Assembly (NCBI GenBank): GCA_016235165.1
Contig: JACRLX010000007.1
Span: 62,001-126,000 of the forward strand
Direction: 5' to 3'
From: Rhodocyclales bacterium
Lineage (GTDB): Bacteria > Pseudomonadota > Gammaproteobacteria > Burkholderiales > Rhodocyclaceae
DNA: 64,000 nucleotides
Part shown: positions 26,001 through 33,594 of the stretch, piece by piece
Position numbering within the stretch: the stretch's first letter is position 1
How the letters are laid out: every line of letters begins with the position of its first letter
Notes under the pieces: model-generated
What the model was told of the DNA's origin: nothing
The model's input: only the letters and a program-made list of their open reading frames with translations
Databases searched by the model: none
Position numbers and translations under genes: made by a program

Positions 26001-28024
26001 ACGTGCTTGACGCTGTCGATAACGGTGCCGCCAAGTCTTTCACTTTCAGCGACAACGTGACCCTCTCCCCGGCCACGCCGGCGACCGGTACCATCTCGGC
26101 GATCGCCGCCGGCTCGACCGGCGGCCCCACCACGACCAACCTGATCAACTGGACCCGCGGCAAGGATCTCTGGGAGGACGAAAACCTCAACAGTTCGCTG
26201 ACGGACGTCCGTGCCAGTATCCATGGCGACGTGCTGCACGGCCGCCCGGCGGTGGTCAACTATGGAGGATCGATAGGCATTTACGCCTTTTACGGATCGA
26301 ACGACGGTTTCCTGCGCGGCGTGCATGGAGGCTTGTCGAGCGTGGATGGCGAGGAAAAATGGGCTTTCATACCGGAGGAATTCGTCACCTACAGCAAACT
26401 GTCCCGGCTCTATACCGACAGCCCACTGATCCGCTTCCCCAACTCGCTGTGCTCGGTTTCGCCCTCTCCCACAGCGCGTACCTACTTTTGGGACGGAGTC
26501 ACGGCTGCCTACCAAAGCACCAACACGGTGTACTACACCACCAACCCCGCCAGCACCTCGACAACCGAACCGACCTCGGGCTGCTACGCAGCCGGCACTT
26601 GCTACAAGCGTCCGGAAAAATCCTGGATTTTTGCCGGCATGCGACGCGGTGGGCGTTCCATCTATGCCATCGACGTCAGCGTGCCCAATACTCCCAAGTT
26701 CATGTGGCGGGTAACCAATACCATGACCGGGTTTTCCGAACTGGCGCAAACATGGTCGGAACCAAAGATCAGCAAACTGAAGGGTACTTTCACGCGTTCG
26801 GGCGGATGGGTACCGATCACCGATCCGCTGGTCGTGATTTTCGGCGCCGGCTATGACGATGCTCAGGAGGACAAACCGGTCGGCACTCAGGTCACACCAA
26901 CCAAGGGACGCGGTGTTTTCGTGGTCGACGCCGAATCCGGGCAACTGATCCAGTTCCTGCAGCCGACCTCCGGCGTCACCGGCTACAGCTTTACCGCCGA
27001 CGTCAACGTACTCGACATGAACAACGATGGCTACGCGGACCGCATCTACGCCGCCGACACGAATGCCAACCTGTTCCGCTTCGACACGGTACAGACCGTG
27101 ACCAACGTTGCCGACAGCGCCTATTGGAAGCGATATCACATCGCCAAACTGGGTGACGTCGACAACAATGGCGGCGCCAACGCCCGCAAGTTCATGTTCC
27201 AGCCCGAGGTTCTGCCCTTCACCTACTCCGGTACGTCCAAGGCACTGGTATTGCTCGGCAGCGGCAATCGCGAGAAGCCCCTGCCCAATTTCGAGACCAC
27301 CGGGCATTCCAGAAGGCTCACCTGCCAGAGTTCGCCGGGACCGTTCTATGGCGACACCTACTACCCACCTTACAGCAGCGCCGATGATGACAACGACTAC
27401 AAGGTCAATGATCGCTTCTTCGGTCTCATCGATGCCGTGCAGTCGGGAGCCACCGAATCGACGGTGAACGGCGATCCGATTCGGCTCAACGATCTGACAT
27501 GGGTAAATCAGGACCCGGCTGCTCTCACGGCTTTCAGCCTTTCCGGCACTGCTCGCGGCTGGCAGATCCTGTTGCGGAACGACCCCGACGGCGACACCGC
27601 CAGTAACCTTACTGAAGAAAAGACGGTAAACGCGGCGCGAGTGGTGGCGGGAACAGTATTCTTCGGTACCAACTCTCCGGTCCTGCCGAATCCAAGTGCC
27701 GGCATCTGTTCCAACCTTGGCGAAGCACTTGGCTATGCGGTCGATCCATTCACCGGCTTGCCCGCATTCAATCGCGACGGATCGGTGAACGGTTCTGGTC
27801 AAGCGACCCTCACCGCCACCGACTATGCGACCAAATTTGTCGGCGGCGGGCTGCCGCCAACCGTTACCAGCGGCGTGGTCACCATCGGAGGAACCCCCTA
27901 CCGCTTCGCGATCGGTACCGGCAGTGCCACGCTCACCTCGGCGTCGTCGATTGGAGGCGGCAGGGTGACGCTGAACCTGACCGGCACGAGAACCAAGCTC
28001 TACTGGTCCTACGGCGCCGATTGA
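23039..28024 (+). CDS. pilY1: Type IV pilus tip adhesin/assembly protein PilY1
   Basis: PilY1 sits at the pilus tip, promotes extension, adheres to surfaces and acts in surface sensing. The 1661-residue precursor has a signal peptide (MKLIPKKLLCVTLSAAALLS). An N-terminal von Willebrand A-like domain (about residues 35-370) follows, with a degenerate MIDAS (VLIVLDNSTN). A Thr/Ser/Gly-rich repeat tract (about 433-530) and degenerate immunoglobulin-like modules (about 667-1021) come next. The C-terminal beta-propeller (about 1040-1610) has GSNDGFLRGVHGG, FGAGYDDAQEDK and the calcium-binding loop LDMNNDGYADRIYAAD. Typical PilY1 is 1000-1200 residues, so about 450 residues are extra. ATG 23039 has AGGAGA 5-9 bases upstream. 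It is the last pilin gene of the operon. Confidence 0.95.
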   Translation: MKLIPKKLLCVTLSAAALLSTQLRADDIDLYTGGASATGSNPNVLIVLDNSTNWAAANQGWPSGKQGEAELEAMAEVIGTLGDSVNVGLLMAAGSNGGYVRFAVRAMDSTNKTAFQNMLNTMKANFGNDGDNDDKVNSASIVYDSMMNAAFRYFNGFARFGTTDLPSGSQADLRDFQGSTVNTSKMPAGSLSGNSLLGSTAAIAQAATTYNKPGSAADGCAKNYIIFIGNGYPNQSGATTDLSDAATLAGITSSSTITSITTAVPGGSARLADEWARFMYTYGVKSTVDDPKSTTTPKAKLVNRIATFTIDVCKDACDSDQATLLKSMANVGGGHYYKSTSKSEIKNALARIFSEIQAVNSVFASATLPISVNTQGTFENQVYIGVFRPDGGARPRWLGNLKEYKFGRYCDADRNGKAKIDTTRALVNGMIPATLTGNATGTVTGSFTGNITNQAGTTSSVTGTVSGSISGTASATLAATFGTSAGTTDSPMADRGSGNVTGSVTDSSGRTSTFTGVLNGTASVSGGTTSTDERIGDDVPAPDCGSDATGKIPLSLYMGDKNGYRAIDEDGNTGFIDLSAKSYWTAASTFWSFRPEDPAGSSDLPDGPSVERGAAAFRLRNVWGATPATNQTDGRNIYTCLSACLNATRTDTTQDTTNLTLSTHHFTVNNSAVTTALAAPSTSAISVTLARSGNTVTATAASHSFNTGDAVAISGANQSEYNSPTGGSFTVTKLSSTQFTYTVTETPATSGSGTVALASNTTTVSSIVLSSATAGDCTSGACKPGKTVTATMSTSAIPSDPVNVTGTNKSYLDVAGMALASGSGTSTVTFTTTTPTAPAGATDLKAGVSSGTWIETGLTGAFDATNNRFTVTKTAGGNYPNSLKNLTAGASVIISSATESKYNGTWQLASNAGNTVMTFTYVTYSGCSPCTGATASTPGASDTFTLVRTTGSTTVTGSRTTNNLVGGSALSAGMTVTISGITGYNGNHVLDAVDNGAAKSFTFSDNVTLSPATPATGTISAIAAGSTGGPTTTNLINWTRGKDLWEDENLNSSLTDVRASIHGDVLHGRPAVVNYGGSIGIYAFYGSNDGFLRGVHGGLSSVDGEEKWAFIPEEFVTYSKLSRLYTDSPLIRFPNSLCSVSPSPTARTYFWDGVTAAYQSTNTVYYTTNPASTSTTEPTSGCYAAGTCYKRPEKSWIFAGMRRGGRSIYAIDVSVPNTPKFMWRVTNTMTGFSELAQTWSEPKISKLKGTFTRSGGWVPITDPLVVIFGAGYDDAQEDKPVGTQVTPTKGRGVFVVDAESGQLIQFLQPTSGVTGYSFTADVNVLDMNNDGYADRIYAADTNANLFRFDTVQTVTNVADSAYWKRYHIAKLGDVDNNGGANARKFMFQPEVLPFTYSGTSKALVLLGSGNREKPLPNFETTGHSRRLTCQSSPGPFYGDTYYPPYSSADDDNDYKVNDRFFGLIDAVQSGATESTVNGDPIRLNDLTWVNQDPAALTAFSLSGTARGWQILLRNDPDGDTASNLTEEKTVNAARVVAGTVFFGTNSPVLPNPSAGICSNLGEALGYAVDPFTGLPAFNRDGSVNGSGQATLTATDYATKFVGGGLPPTVTSGVVTIGGTPYRFAIGTGSATLTSASSIGGGRVTLNLTGTRTKLYWSYGAD

Positions 28025-28046
28025 TAGTCAATGGACGTCGACTGCC

Positions 28047-28706
28047 ATGACATCGGGAATGCCGGTTCCTTCGCGCCCCCTGAAACGGATCGTCGACCAC
28101 CTCCCCGAGGCCGCCAATGACTCCGTGTCGCATTTCGCCGCGAACAGCTTGGGGGCGGATGCGCTTCCGGCTTCCTCGGGGTTCAGCCTGCCCGCCGCTT
28201 TTCTCGCCTCCGCGATGATCCATTTCGGGCTGGCCCTGATACTTTCGTCTCCCCTTGGCTACGAGGCGGTCTCTGATACGAGCCCGCCACCGCTGACCGT
28301 CAAGCTGGCACAGGCGGACCCACCATCCCGCGCCCGCCCGATGAAGGCGTCGGAACCTCGCGTAATCCAGGCTCCCGACGTCGCACCGGGTTCCAGGGAA
28401 AGCGCGGATGAACCGAAGCGTTCGGCGCGCTTCCTGGCCGATCCCGACCTGTCGATCCTGGAAACCATTCCGGCGACGATGCCCGGCGCCGTTTCGCTGC
28501 GCCTCCATGTGACATCCCTCGGCCATGTCGAACGCGTCACCGTGGTGCGTTCCGATCCAGTACCGAAGGAACTGCTCGACGGACTGATCGAGCGCTTCCG
28601 CGAGGCTCGCCTTTCACCGGCGTCGATAGGCAATACACCAGTGGCGAGCACCCTGGAAATCACCGTCCGCGTTGATCCAGGTGCCCAACTGCTGGACTTG
28701 CGGTAG
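28047..28706 (+). CDS. TonB-like protein (energy-transducer C-terminal domain)
   Basis: A 219-residue protein with a single membrane segment near residues 50-70 (LPAAFLASAMIHFGLALILSS), as in TonB, then a Pro/Ser/Arg-rich linker. A C-terminal domain follows (about 145-215: SLRLHVTSLGHVERVTVVRS, then LLDGLIERFREARLSPASIG and STLEITVRV) that looks like the TonB C-terminal fold. It lacks the usual long Pro-Lys/Pro-Glu repeat and has 50 extra residues before the membrane segment. No exbB/exbD is nearby. It follows pilY1 by 22 bp on the same strand, so it may be the last gene of the pilus operon or independent. ATG 28059 is an alternative start. Confidence 0.6.
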   Translation: MTSGMPVPSRPLKRIVDHLPEAANDSVSHFAANSLGADALPASSGFSLPAAFLASAMIHFGLALILSSPLGYEAVSDTSPPPLTVKLAQADPPSRARPMKASEPRVIQAPDVAPGSRESADEPKRSARFLADPDLSILETIPATMPGAVSLRLHVTSLGHVERVTVVRSDPVPKELLDGLIERFREARLSPASIGNTPVASTLEITVRVDPGAQLLDLR

Positions 28707-28719
28707 TACGAACCGGCCT

Positions 28720-29579
28720 TCAGCCCTTCTGCCCGACCACCCGCCGGTACAGCGCCACCGATTCGCCGACGATGCCGCGACGGAAGGCCAGCACGCAGAC
28801 GACGAAGATCGTGCCCATGATCACCGTCACCAGCGAGCCGACCTTGTCGGCCAGTTCGTTTTGCAGCGTGACGATGACCGTGGCGCCGACCACGGGGCCG
28901 AACACCGTGCCCATGCCGCCCAGGAGCGTCATCAGCACCACCTCGCCCGAGGTATGCCAGTGGGCATCGGTCAAGGTGGCGAACTTGAACACCAGGGTCT
29001 TGGTGGCACCCGCCAGTCCTGCGAGGCCAGCGGAAAGCACGAAGGCCAGCAGCTTGTATTTGGCCACGTCGTAGCCCAGCGAGATCGCCCGCGGCTCGTT
29101 TTCGCGTATCGCCTTGAGGATCTGCCCGAAAGGCGAATGGATGGTGCGCTGGATCAGCCAGAAGGCACCGGCAAAGATCGCCAGCACCAGGTAGTAAAGA
29201 TTGATGTCGTCGGCGAGATCAAGGCCGAACAGGCTGCCGCGCGGCACGCCCTGCAGGCCGTCCTCGCCGCCGGTGAAGGGCGCCTGGAGGAAGAAGAAGA
29301 ACACCATCTGCGCCAGCGCCCGCCGGTACCGGCCAGCAAGCCGAGCAGCGTCGGCAATTGCCAGACCTTCAGCGCATGGCCGGTGACATAGGCGGCGCTG
29401 CCGAGGAACACCGCGTGGCCGAAGGACAGCAGCCCCGTGTAACCCAGCAGCAGGTTGAAGGCGCAGGCAAACAGTGCGAAGCACAGCACCTTCATCACCA
29501 GGATCGGGTAGACGAACATCGGCGCCAGCAGCAGCAGGCCGAGCCCGATCAGGTAGGCGATGCCGACGCGCCGACTCAT
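28720..29579 (-). pseudogene. livM: Branched-chain amino acid ABC permease LivM, frameshifted with internal deletion
   Basis: The first part (from ATG 29579) reads normally as LivM through LLLGYTGLLSFGHAVFLG and KVWQLPTLLGLLAGT. It then runs out of frame. The second part resumes in another frame at ALAQMVFFFFLQAPFTGGED and continues to the stop at 28720, including the ABC-permease motif ENEPRAISLGYDVAKYK. Between LLAGT and ALAQM, homologues usually have about 30 residues ending in a RRQGIYFAMITLA-like segment; these are absent. So roughly 29317-29330 marks a deletion of a non-multiple of three bases. Either a true mutation or an assembly fault would look like this. It overlaps livH by 4 bases. 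An intact LivM would be about 315 residues. Confidence 0.82.
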
Positions 29580-30463
29580 TTCTCCCTCCCGAACAGGCCC
29601 GCCGGACGGATCATCAACACCACGGCCATGATCATGAACACCACCGTGGCGCTGGCCTCGGGCCAGAACACCTTGGTCATGCCCTCGATGATGCCCAGGC
29701 CAAGGCCGGTGACCACCGAACCGAGGATCGACCCCATGCCGCCGATCACCACCACGGCGAAGACGACGATGATCAGGTTGGAACCCATCAGCGGTCCGAC
29801 CTGGGACGCCGGGGCGGCCAGCACGCCGGCAAAGCCGGCCAGGCCGACGCCGAAGCCGTAGGTCAGCATCACCATCAGCGGCACGTTGATGCCGAAGGCC
29901 TGCGTCAGTTTGGGGTTTTCGGTGGCGGCGCGCAGGTAGGCGCCCAGGCGCGTGCGCTCGATCAGGTACCAGGTCAGCAGGCAGACCGTCAGCGAAGCCA
30001 CCACCACCCAGGCGCGATACTTGGGCAGGAACATGAAGCCGAGGTTGAAGGCGCCGGCGAACTCCTCGGGAATCGAGTAAGGCTGGCCGGCGACGCCATA
30101 CAGGTCACGGAAGAAGCCCTCGATGATCAGCGCCAGGCCGAAGGTCAGCAGCAGGCCGTAGAGGTGGTCGAGCTTGTACAGCCATTGCAGCATCAGGCGT
30201 TCGATGACGATGCCGACCAGGCCGACGCCGATCGGCGCCAGCAGCAGCATCCACCAGTAGCCGATGCCGAGGTACTCCATCCCCATCCAGGCGAACATGG
30301 CGCCCGCCATGTAGAGGGCGCCATGCGCGAAGTTGATGATGTTCAGCATGCCGAAGATCACGGCCAGCCCCAGGCTCAGCATGGCATAGAAGGAGCCGTT
30401 GACCAGCCCGAGCATGAGCTGGCCGAACAGCGCCTGTATGGGTACGCCGAAGATCTCGGTCAT
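29576..30463 (-). CDS. livH: Branched-chain amino acid ABC transporter permease LivH
   Basis: Inner-membrane permease, 295 residues with about eight membrane segments, of a high-affinity branched-chain amino acid (or related amide/urea-type) ABC importer. Signatures: GLVNGSFYAMLSLGLAVIFG, MLNIINFAHGALYMAGA, LYGLLLTFGLALIIEG, and the coupling-helix motif with RAATENPKLTQAFGINV. C-terminal VVIGGMGSILGSVVTGLGLG is conserved. The frame is intact and of normal length. It lies 21 bp after the binding-protein gene and overlaps livM. Its partner LivM is broken as sequenced, so the transporter may not assemble. Confidence 0.94.
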   Translation of the reverse strand: MTEIFGVPIQALFGQLMLGLVNGSFYAMLSLGLAVIFGMLNIINFAHGALYMAGAMFAWMGMEYLGIGYWWMLLLAPIGVGLVGIVIERLMLQWLYKLDHLYGLLLTFGLALIIEGFFRDLYGVAGQPYSIPEEFAGAFNLGFMFLPKYRAWVVVASLTVCLLTWYLIERTRLGAYLRAATENPKLTQAFGINVPLMVMLTYGFGVGLAGFAGVLAAPASQVGPLMGSNLIIVVFAVVVIGGMGSILGSVVTGLGLGIIEGMTKVFWPEASATVVFMIMAVVLMIRPAGLFGREK

Positions 30464-30484
30464 GCGGACATCATCCCGCCGGGA

Positions 30485-31711
30485 TTACTTCTTGACCGCC
30501 GCGCAACGCGACAGCGCCATCGGCTGGAAGGCTTCCTCGGCGGGGATCACCTGTTTCACGTTGTAGTAGTCCCAGGGCTCCTTCGACTCGCTCTGCTTCT
30601 TCACCTCCACCAGGTACATGTCATGGATCATGCGGCCGTCGTCGCGGATCCTGCCGCCCTTGGCGAAGGCGTCGTTGATCGGCGTCGCCTTCATCTGCTT
30701 CATCACGGTCGCCGTGTCGTCGGTACCCGCTGCCTGTACCGCCTTCAGGTAATGCAGTACGGCCGAATAGGTCCCGGCCGGCAGCATGTTGGGCATGCCC
30801 TTGTGCTTGCTGAAGAAGCGGCGGCTGAATTCGCGCGTTTCCTTGTTCAGGTTCCAGTAGAAGCCCTCGGTGAACATCATGCCCTGCGTGGTCGGCAGGC
30901 CCAGCGCGTGAATGTCGACAATGGTGGTCAGCAGGCCGACCACGGTCTGGTTCTTGGTCAGGCCGAACTCGTTGGCCGCCTTGATCGAATTGATGGTATC
31001 GCCACCGGCATTGGCGAGGCCGACCACCTTGGCCTTCGAGGCCTGGGCCTGCAACAGGAAGGAGGAGAAATCCGAAGCGTTCAGCGGATGGCGGACGGCG
31101 CCGAGCACCTTGCCGCCATTGGCCTTGACCGCCTCCGCAGTGTCCTTTTCCAGCGAATGGCCGAAGGCATAGTCGGCGGTGAGGAAGAACCAGGAGTCCT
31201 TGCCCTGCTTGGTCACCGCCTTGCCCGGACCGTTGGCCAGCGCATAGGTGTCATAGGTGTAATGCACCACGTTGGTCGGCGCGCAATCCTCGTTGGTCAG
31301 GCGCGTCGATGCGGCGCCGGTATTGAGCATGATCTTGTTCTTTTCGGTGGTGACCTTGGCCACGGCAATGGCGACGCCGGAGTTCAGCACGTCGGTGACC
31401 ATGTCCACGCCCTGCGTGTCGTACCACTCGCGCACCTTGTTGGAGCCGACGTCGGCCTTGTTCTGGTGGTCGGCGGAGACCAGTTCGATCTTGAACTTGG
31501 GCTTGAACTGCGCCTTGAAATCCTCGATCGCCATCTCGGCTCCGAGCACCGAGCCCTTGCCGCCCAGGGCCGAATACACCCCCGACATGTCGGTCAGGAC
31601 GCCGATCTTGACCACGTCGCCGGAAATCTTGCCGGCCTGCGCCAGCGCCGAACCGGCGGCCGGCAGAAGCGATGCGGAAATGGCCAGGGCCAACAGTTTG
31701 CGTTTCATCAT
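30485..31711 (-). CDS. livK: Branched-chain amino acid-type periplasmic binding protein LivK
   Basis: A 408-residue periplasmic solute receptor. The signal peptide is MMKRKLLALAISASLLPAAG with cleavage near SALA-QAG. The mature protein begins VVKIGVLTDMSGVYSALGGKG, the standard start of the LivJ/K family, and continues with VSADHQNKADVGSNKVREW, TADYAFGHSLEKDT and GLANAGGDTINSIKAANEFG. A strong AGGAGG precedes two in-frame ATGs (31711 and 31708); either would serve. Much of the subfamily with C-terminal KQVIPAEEAF handles short-chain or aromatic acids, so the ligand is not settled. It lies between livF and livH. Confidence 0.93.
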   Translation of the reverse strand: MMKRKLLALAISASLLPAAGSALAQAGKISGDVVKIGVLTDMSGVYSALGGKGSVLGAEMAIEDFKAQFKPKFKIELVSADHQNKADVGSNKVREWYDTQGVDMVTDVLNSGVAIAVAKVTTEKNKIMLNTGAASTRLTNEDCAPTNVVHYTYDTYALANGPGKAVTKQGKDSWFFLTADYAFGHSLEKDTAEAVKANGGKVLGAVRHPLNASDFSSFLLQAQASKAKVVGLANAGGDTINSIKAANEFGLTKNQTVVGLLTTIVDIHALGLPTTQGMMFTEGFYWNLNKETREFSRRFFSKHKGMPNMLPAGTYSAVLHYLKAVQAAGTDDTATVMKQMKATPINDAFAKGGRIRDDGRMIHDMYLVEVKKQSESKEPWDYYNVKQVIPAEEAFQPMALSRCAAVKK

Positions 31712-31746
31712 GGTGCCTCCTCGAATGAAAAATGGCGGGGCAAACA

Positions 31747-32454
31747 TCAGACCCCGAGGTACTCCTGCAACAGGCCTTGCTTTTCGGCCATCTCGCCTTG
31801 CGCAATCTCGGCCATTACCTGGCCGTGCTCGACGATGAACATGCGGTCGGCCAGCGGCGCCGCGAAGCGAAAATTCTGTTCCACCAGCACGATGGTGTAG
31901 TCGCGCTCCTTGAGCTTGCGGATCACCTCGCCCAGCTTCTGCACGATGACCGGCGCCAGGCCTTCGGAAATCTCGTCGAGCAGCAACAGGCGCGCGCCGG
32001 TGCGCAGCACGCGCGCCATCGCCAGCATCTGCTGCTCGCCGCCGGACAAACGGGTGCCCTGGCTGTTGCGGCGCTCCCTGAGATTGGGGAACATGTCGTA
32101 GATCTCGTCGAGGCTCAGGCCGCCGCTGCCGACTTGCGGCGGCAAGAGGAGGTTCTCCTCGCACGAGAGGCTGGCATAGATGCCGCGCTCCTCGGGACAA
32201 TAGCCGACACCCAGCTGGGCAATGCGGTGGGTCGCCATGTTGATGACTTCGCGACCGTTGAGCATGATCGAGCCGGTGCGCCGCCCGGTCAGGCCGAGGA
32301 TGGCGCGCAGCGTCGTGGTGCGCCCCGCCCCGTTGCGCCCCAGCAGCGAGATGCATTCGCCGCGCCGCACCGTGAAATCCATGCCATGCAGCACGTGCGA
32401 CTCGCCATAGAAGGCGTGCAGGTCGGAGACCCTGAGATACTCGGTGGCACTCAT
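31747..32454 (-). CDS. livF: Branched-chain amino acid ABC ATPase LivF, with Arg in Walker A
   Basis: Cytoplasmic ATPase subunit, 235 residues from ATG 32454 (MSATEYLRVSDLHAFYG); an in-frame upstream ATG at 32505 adds a non-conserved extension. LivF signatures: YCPEERGIYASLS, signature LSGGEQQMLAMAR, Walker B LLLLDEISEGLAP, and the H-loop region replaced by VEQNFRFA as normal for LivF. The Walker A reads GRNGAGRTTT, so the nucleotide-binding Lys is Arg; the codon is CGC at about 32331-32333. I recall that some beta-proteobacterial LivF proteins have GRNGVGRST, so this may be a subfamily trait rather than damage. It is separated from livG by 165 bp containing a palindrome. Confidence 0.92.
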   Translation of the reverse strand: MSATEYLRVSDLHAFYGESHVLHGMDFTVRRGECISLLGRNGAGRTTTLRAILGLTGRRTGSIMLNGREVINMATHRIAQLGVGYCPEERGIYASLSCEENLLLPPQVGSGGLSLDEIYDMFPNLRERRNSQGTRLSGGEQQMLAMARVLRTGARLLLLDEISEGLAPVIVQKLGEVIRKLKERDYTIVLVEQNFRFAAPLADRMFIVEHGQVMAEIAQGEMAEKQGLLQEYLGV

Positions 32455-32512
32455 CTCACTGGCCCCACCGCACGGTGCCCCACCCGCGACCGACATAAAA
32501 GCCAACCGCCTT

Positions 32513-32606
32513 CACCGCAGAGTTCGCAGAGGCGCGGAGGACGCAGAGGATTCCTGTCTGATGGCATTTCTCCGCGAACTCTGCGCCTCTGCGTTCTCTG
32601 CGTCGG
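32513..32606. repeat. Imperfect palindromic intergenic repeat (REP/MITE-like)
   Basis: The left arm CGCAGAGTTCGCAGAGGCGC (from about 32516) continues into GGAGGACGCAGAGGA. The right arm (about 32570-32606) is close to its reverse complement, around a loop of roughly 20 bases. Both arms are built from CGCAGAG / AGGCGC / GACGCAGAG blocks. Such CGCAGAGG-rich palindromes between genes are common as dispersed elements in beta-proteobacteria. There is no coding potential. It splits livG from livF and could form a strong RNA hairpin that reduces downstream expression. Confidence 0.75.
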
Positions 32607-32619
32607 AAGAGTCTGGTTT

Positions 32620-33446
32620 TCATGCCAATACCCCCGCCGATGAGGCCAGTTCGGTGACCTCGGTGCCCATGTAGGCTTCGATCACGGCCGGATCGGCGGC
32701 GACTTCCGCATAGGGCCCCTCGGCCAGCACCGAACCGCGCGCCAGCACGGTGATGGTGTCGGAAATGCCGGCCACCACTTTCATGTTGTGCTCGACCATC
32801 AGGATGTGCCGGCCACCACTTTCATGTTGTGCTCGACCATCAGGATGCTGCGGTTGGCGGAAACCTTCTTGATCAGTTGCATCACGCGGTCGACGTCTTC
32901 ATGGCCCATGCCCTGGGTCGGTTCGTCGAGCAGCATCAGTTCGGGGTCGAGCGCCAGGGTGGTGGCGATTTCCAGGGCGCGCTTGCGCCCGTAGGGCATT
33001 TCCACGGTAACCATGCCGGCGTACTCTTCGAGGCCGACGGCAGCCAGCAATTCCATGCAGCGCTCATTGAGGGAATTCAGGCTGCGCTCGGACTTCCAGA
33101 AGTGGAAGCTGGTGCCGAGCTTGCGCTGCAAGGCCACGCGCACATTTTCCAGCACCGTGAGATGGGGAAACACCGCCGAAATCTGGAAGGAGCGCACCAT
33201 GCCGCGGCGGGCGATGTGTTCCGGCGTTTCGCCCGTGATGTCGATGCCATTGAAATGGATGGTGCCGCGCGTCGGTTCGAGGAACTTGGTCAGCAGGTTG
33301 AAGCAGGAGGTCTTGCCAGCGCCGTTGGGGCCGATCAGCGCATGGATATGACCTCGCCTTATCCGGAGGTTCACATCATTGACGGCGACAAAGCCGCGAA
33401 ACTCCTTGACCAGTCCGGTCGTTTCCAGAATGCAGTCTTCCGCCAT
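32620..33446 (-). pseudogene. livG: Branched-chain amino acid ABC ATPase LivG, frameshifted by a 41-bp duplication
   Basis: ATG 33446 (MAEDCILETTGLVKEFRGF) starts a LivG-type ATPase with Walker A GPNGAGKTS, Q-loop region VRSFQISAVFPHL, signature region EMPYGRKRALEIA, Walker B LMLLDEPTQGMG and H-loop LMVEHNMKVVAG. After VVAG the frame is broken by the exact duplication at 32766-32847 and stops at 32799, giving 215 residues. Removing one 41-bp copy restores a 261-residue LivG ending in YMGTEVTELASSAGVLA with stop at 32620: 827 minus 41 is 786, a multiple of 3. The truncated product keeps all ATPase motifs but loses about 45 C-terminal residues. It would be first in the operon livG-livF-livK-livH-livM. 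Confidence 0.9.
32766..32847. repeat. Exact 41-bp tandem duplication inside livG
   Basis: Two identical, directly adjacent 41-base copies: 32766-32806 and 32807-32847, each beginning TGCCGGCCACCACTTTCATG and ending CATCAGGATG. The flanking bases differ, so the boundaries are sharp. As 41 is not a multiple of three, the reading frame of livG shifts. Replication slippage or an unmerged contig overlap in assembly would both produce this. Confidence 0.97.
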
Positions 33447-33594
33447 CAAGCTCTTTTCAATTGAATCGCTGCGGGGTGGTGGCGCCAATCCGTGACGCGT
33501 ATCGTTGTGCGGCCGATTATGCTGTGCCGTGACGGATTGCGCAAGGACGCACCGCAGCAATGCGCCCCGGCTTCGGTGCTACACTTTTCGCCCC

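Noticed and set aside
29474-31900. 808-codon plus-strand frame opposite livH and livK
   Set aside because: Histidine/glutamine-rich antisense translation of conserved genes; runs across several genes on the other strand.
31712-32356. N-terminal extension of the livK frame reaching into livF
   Set aside because: Out of frame with livF and not conserved; livK has a signal peptide and AGGAGG at 31711.
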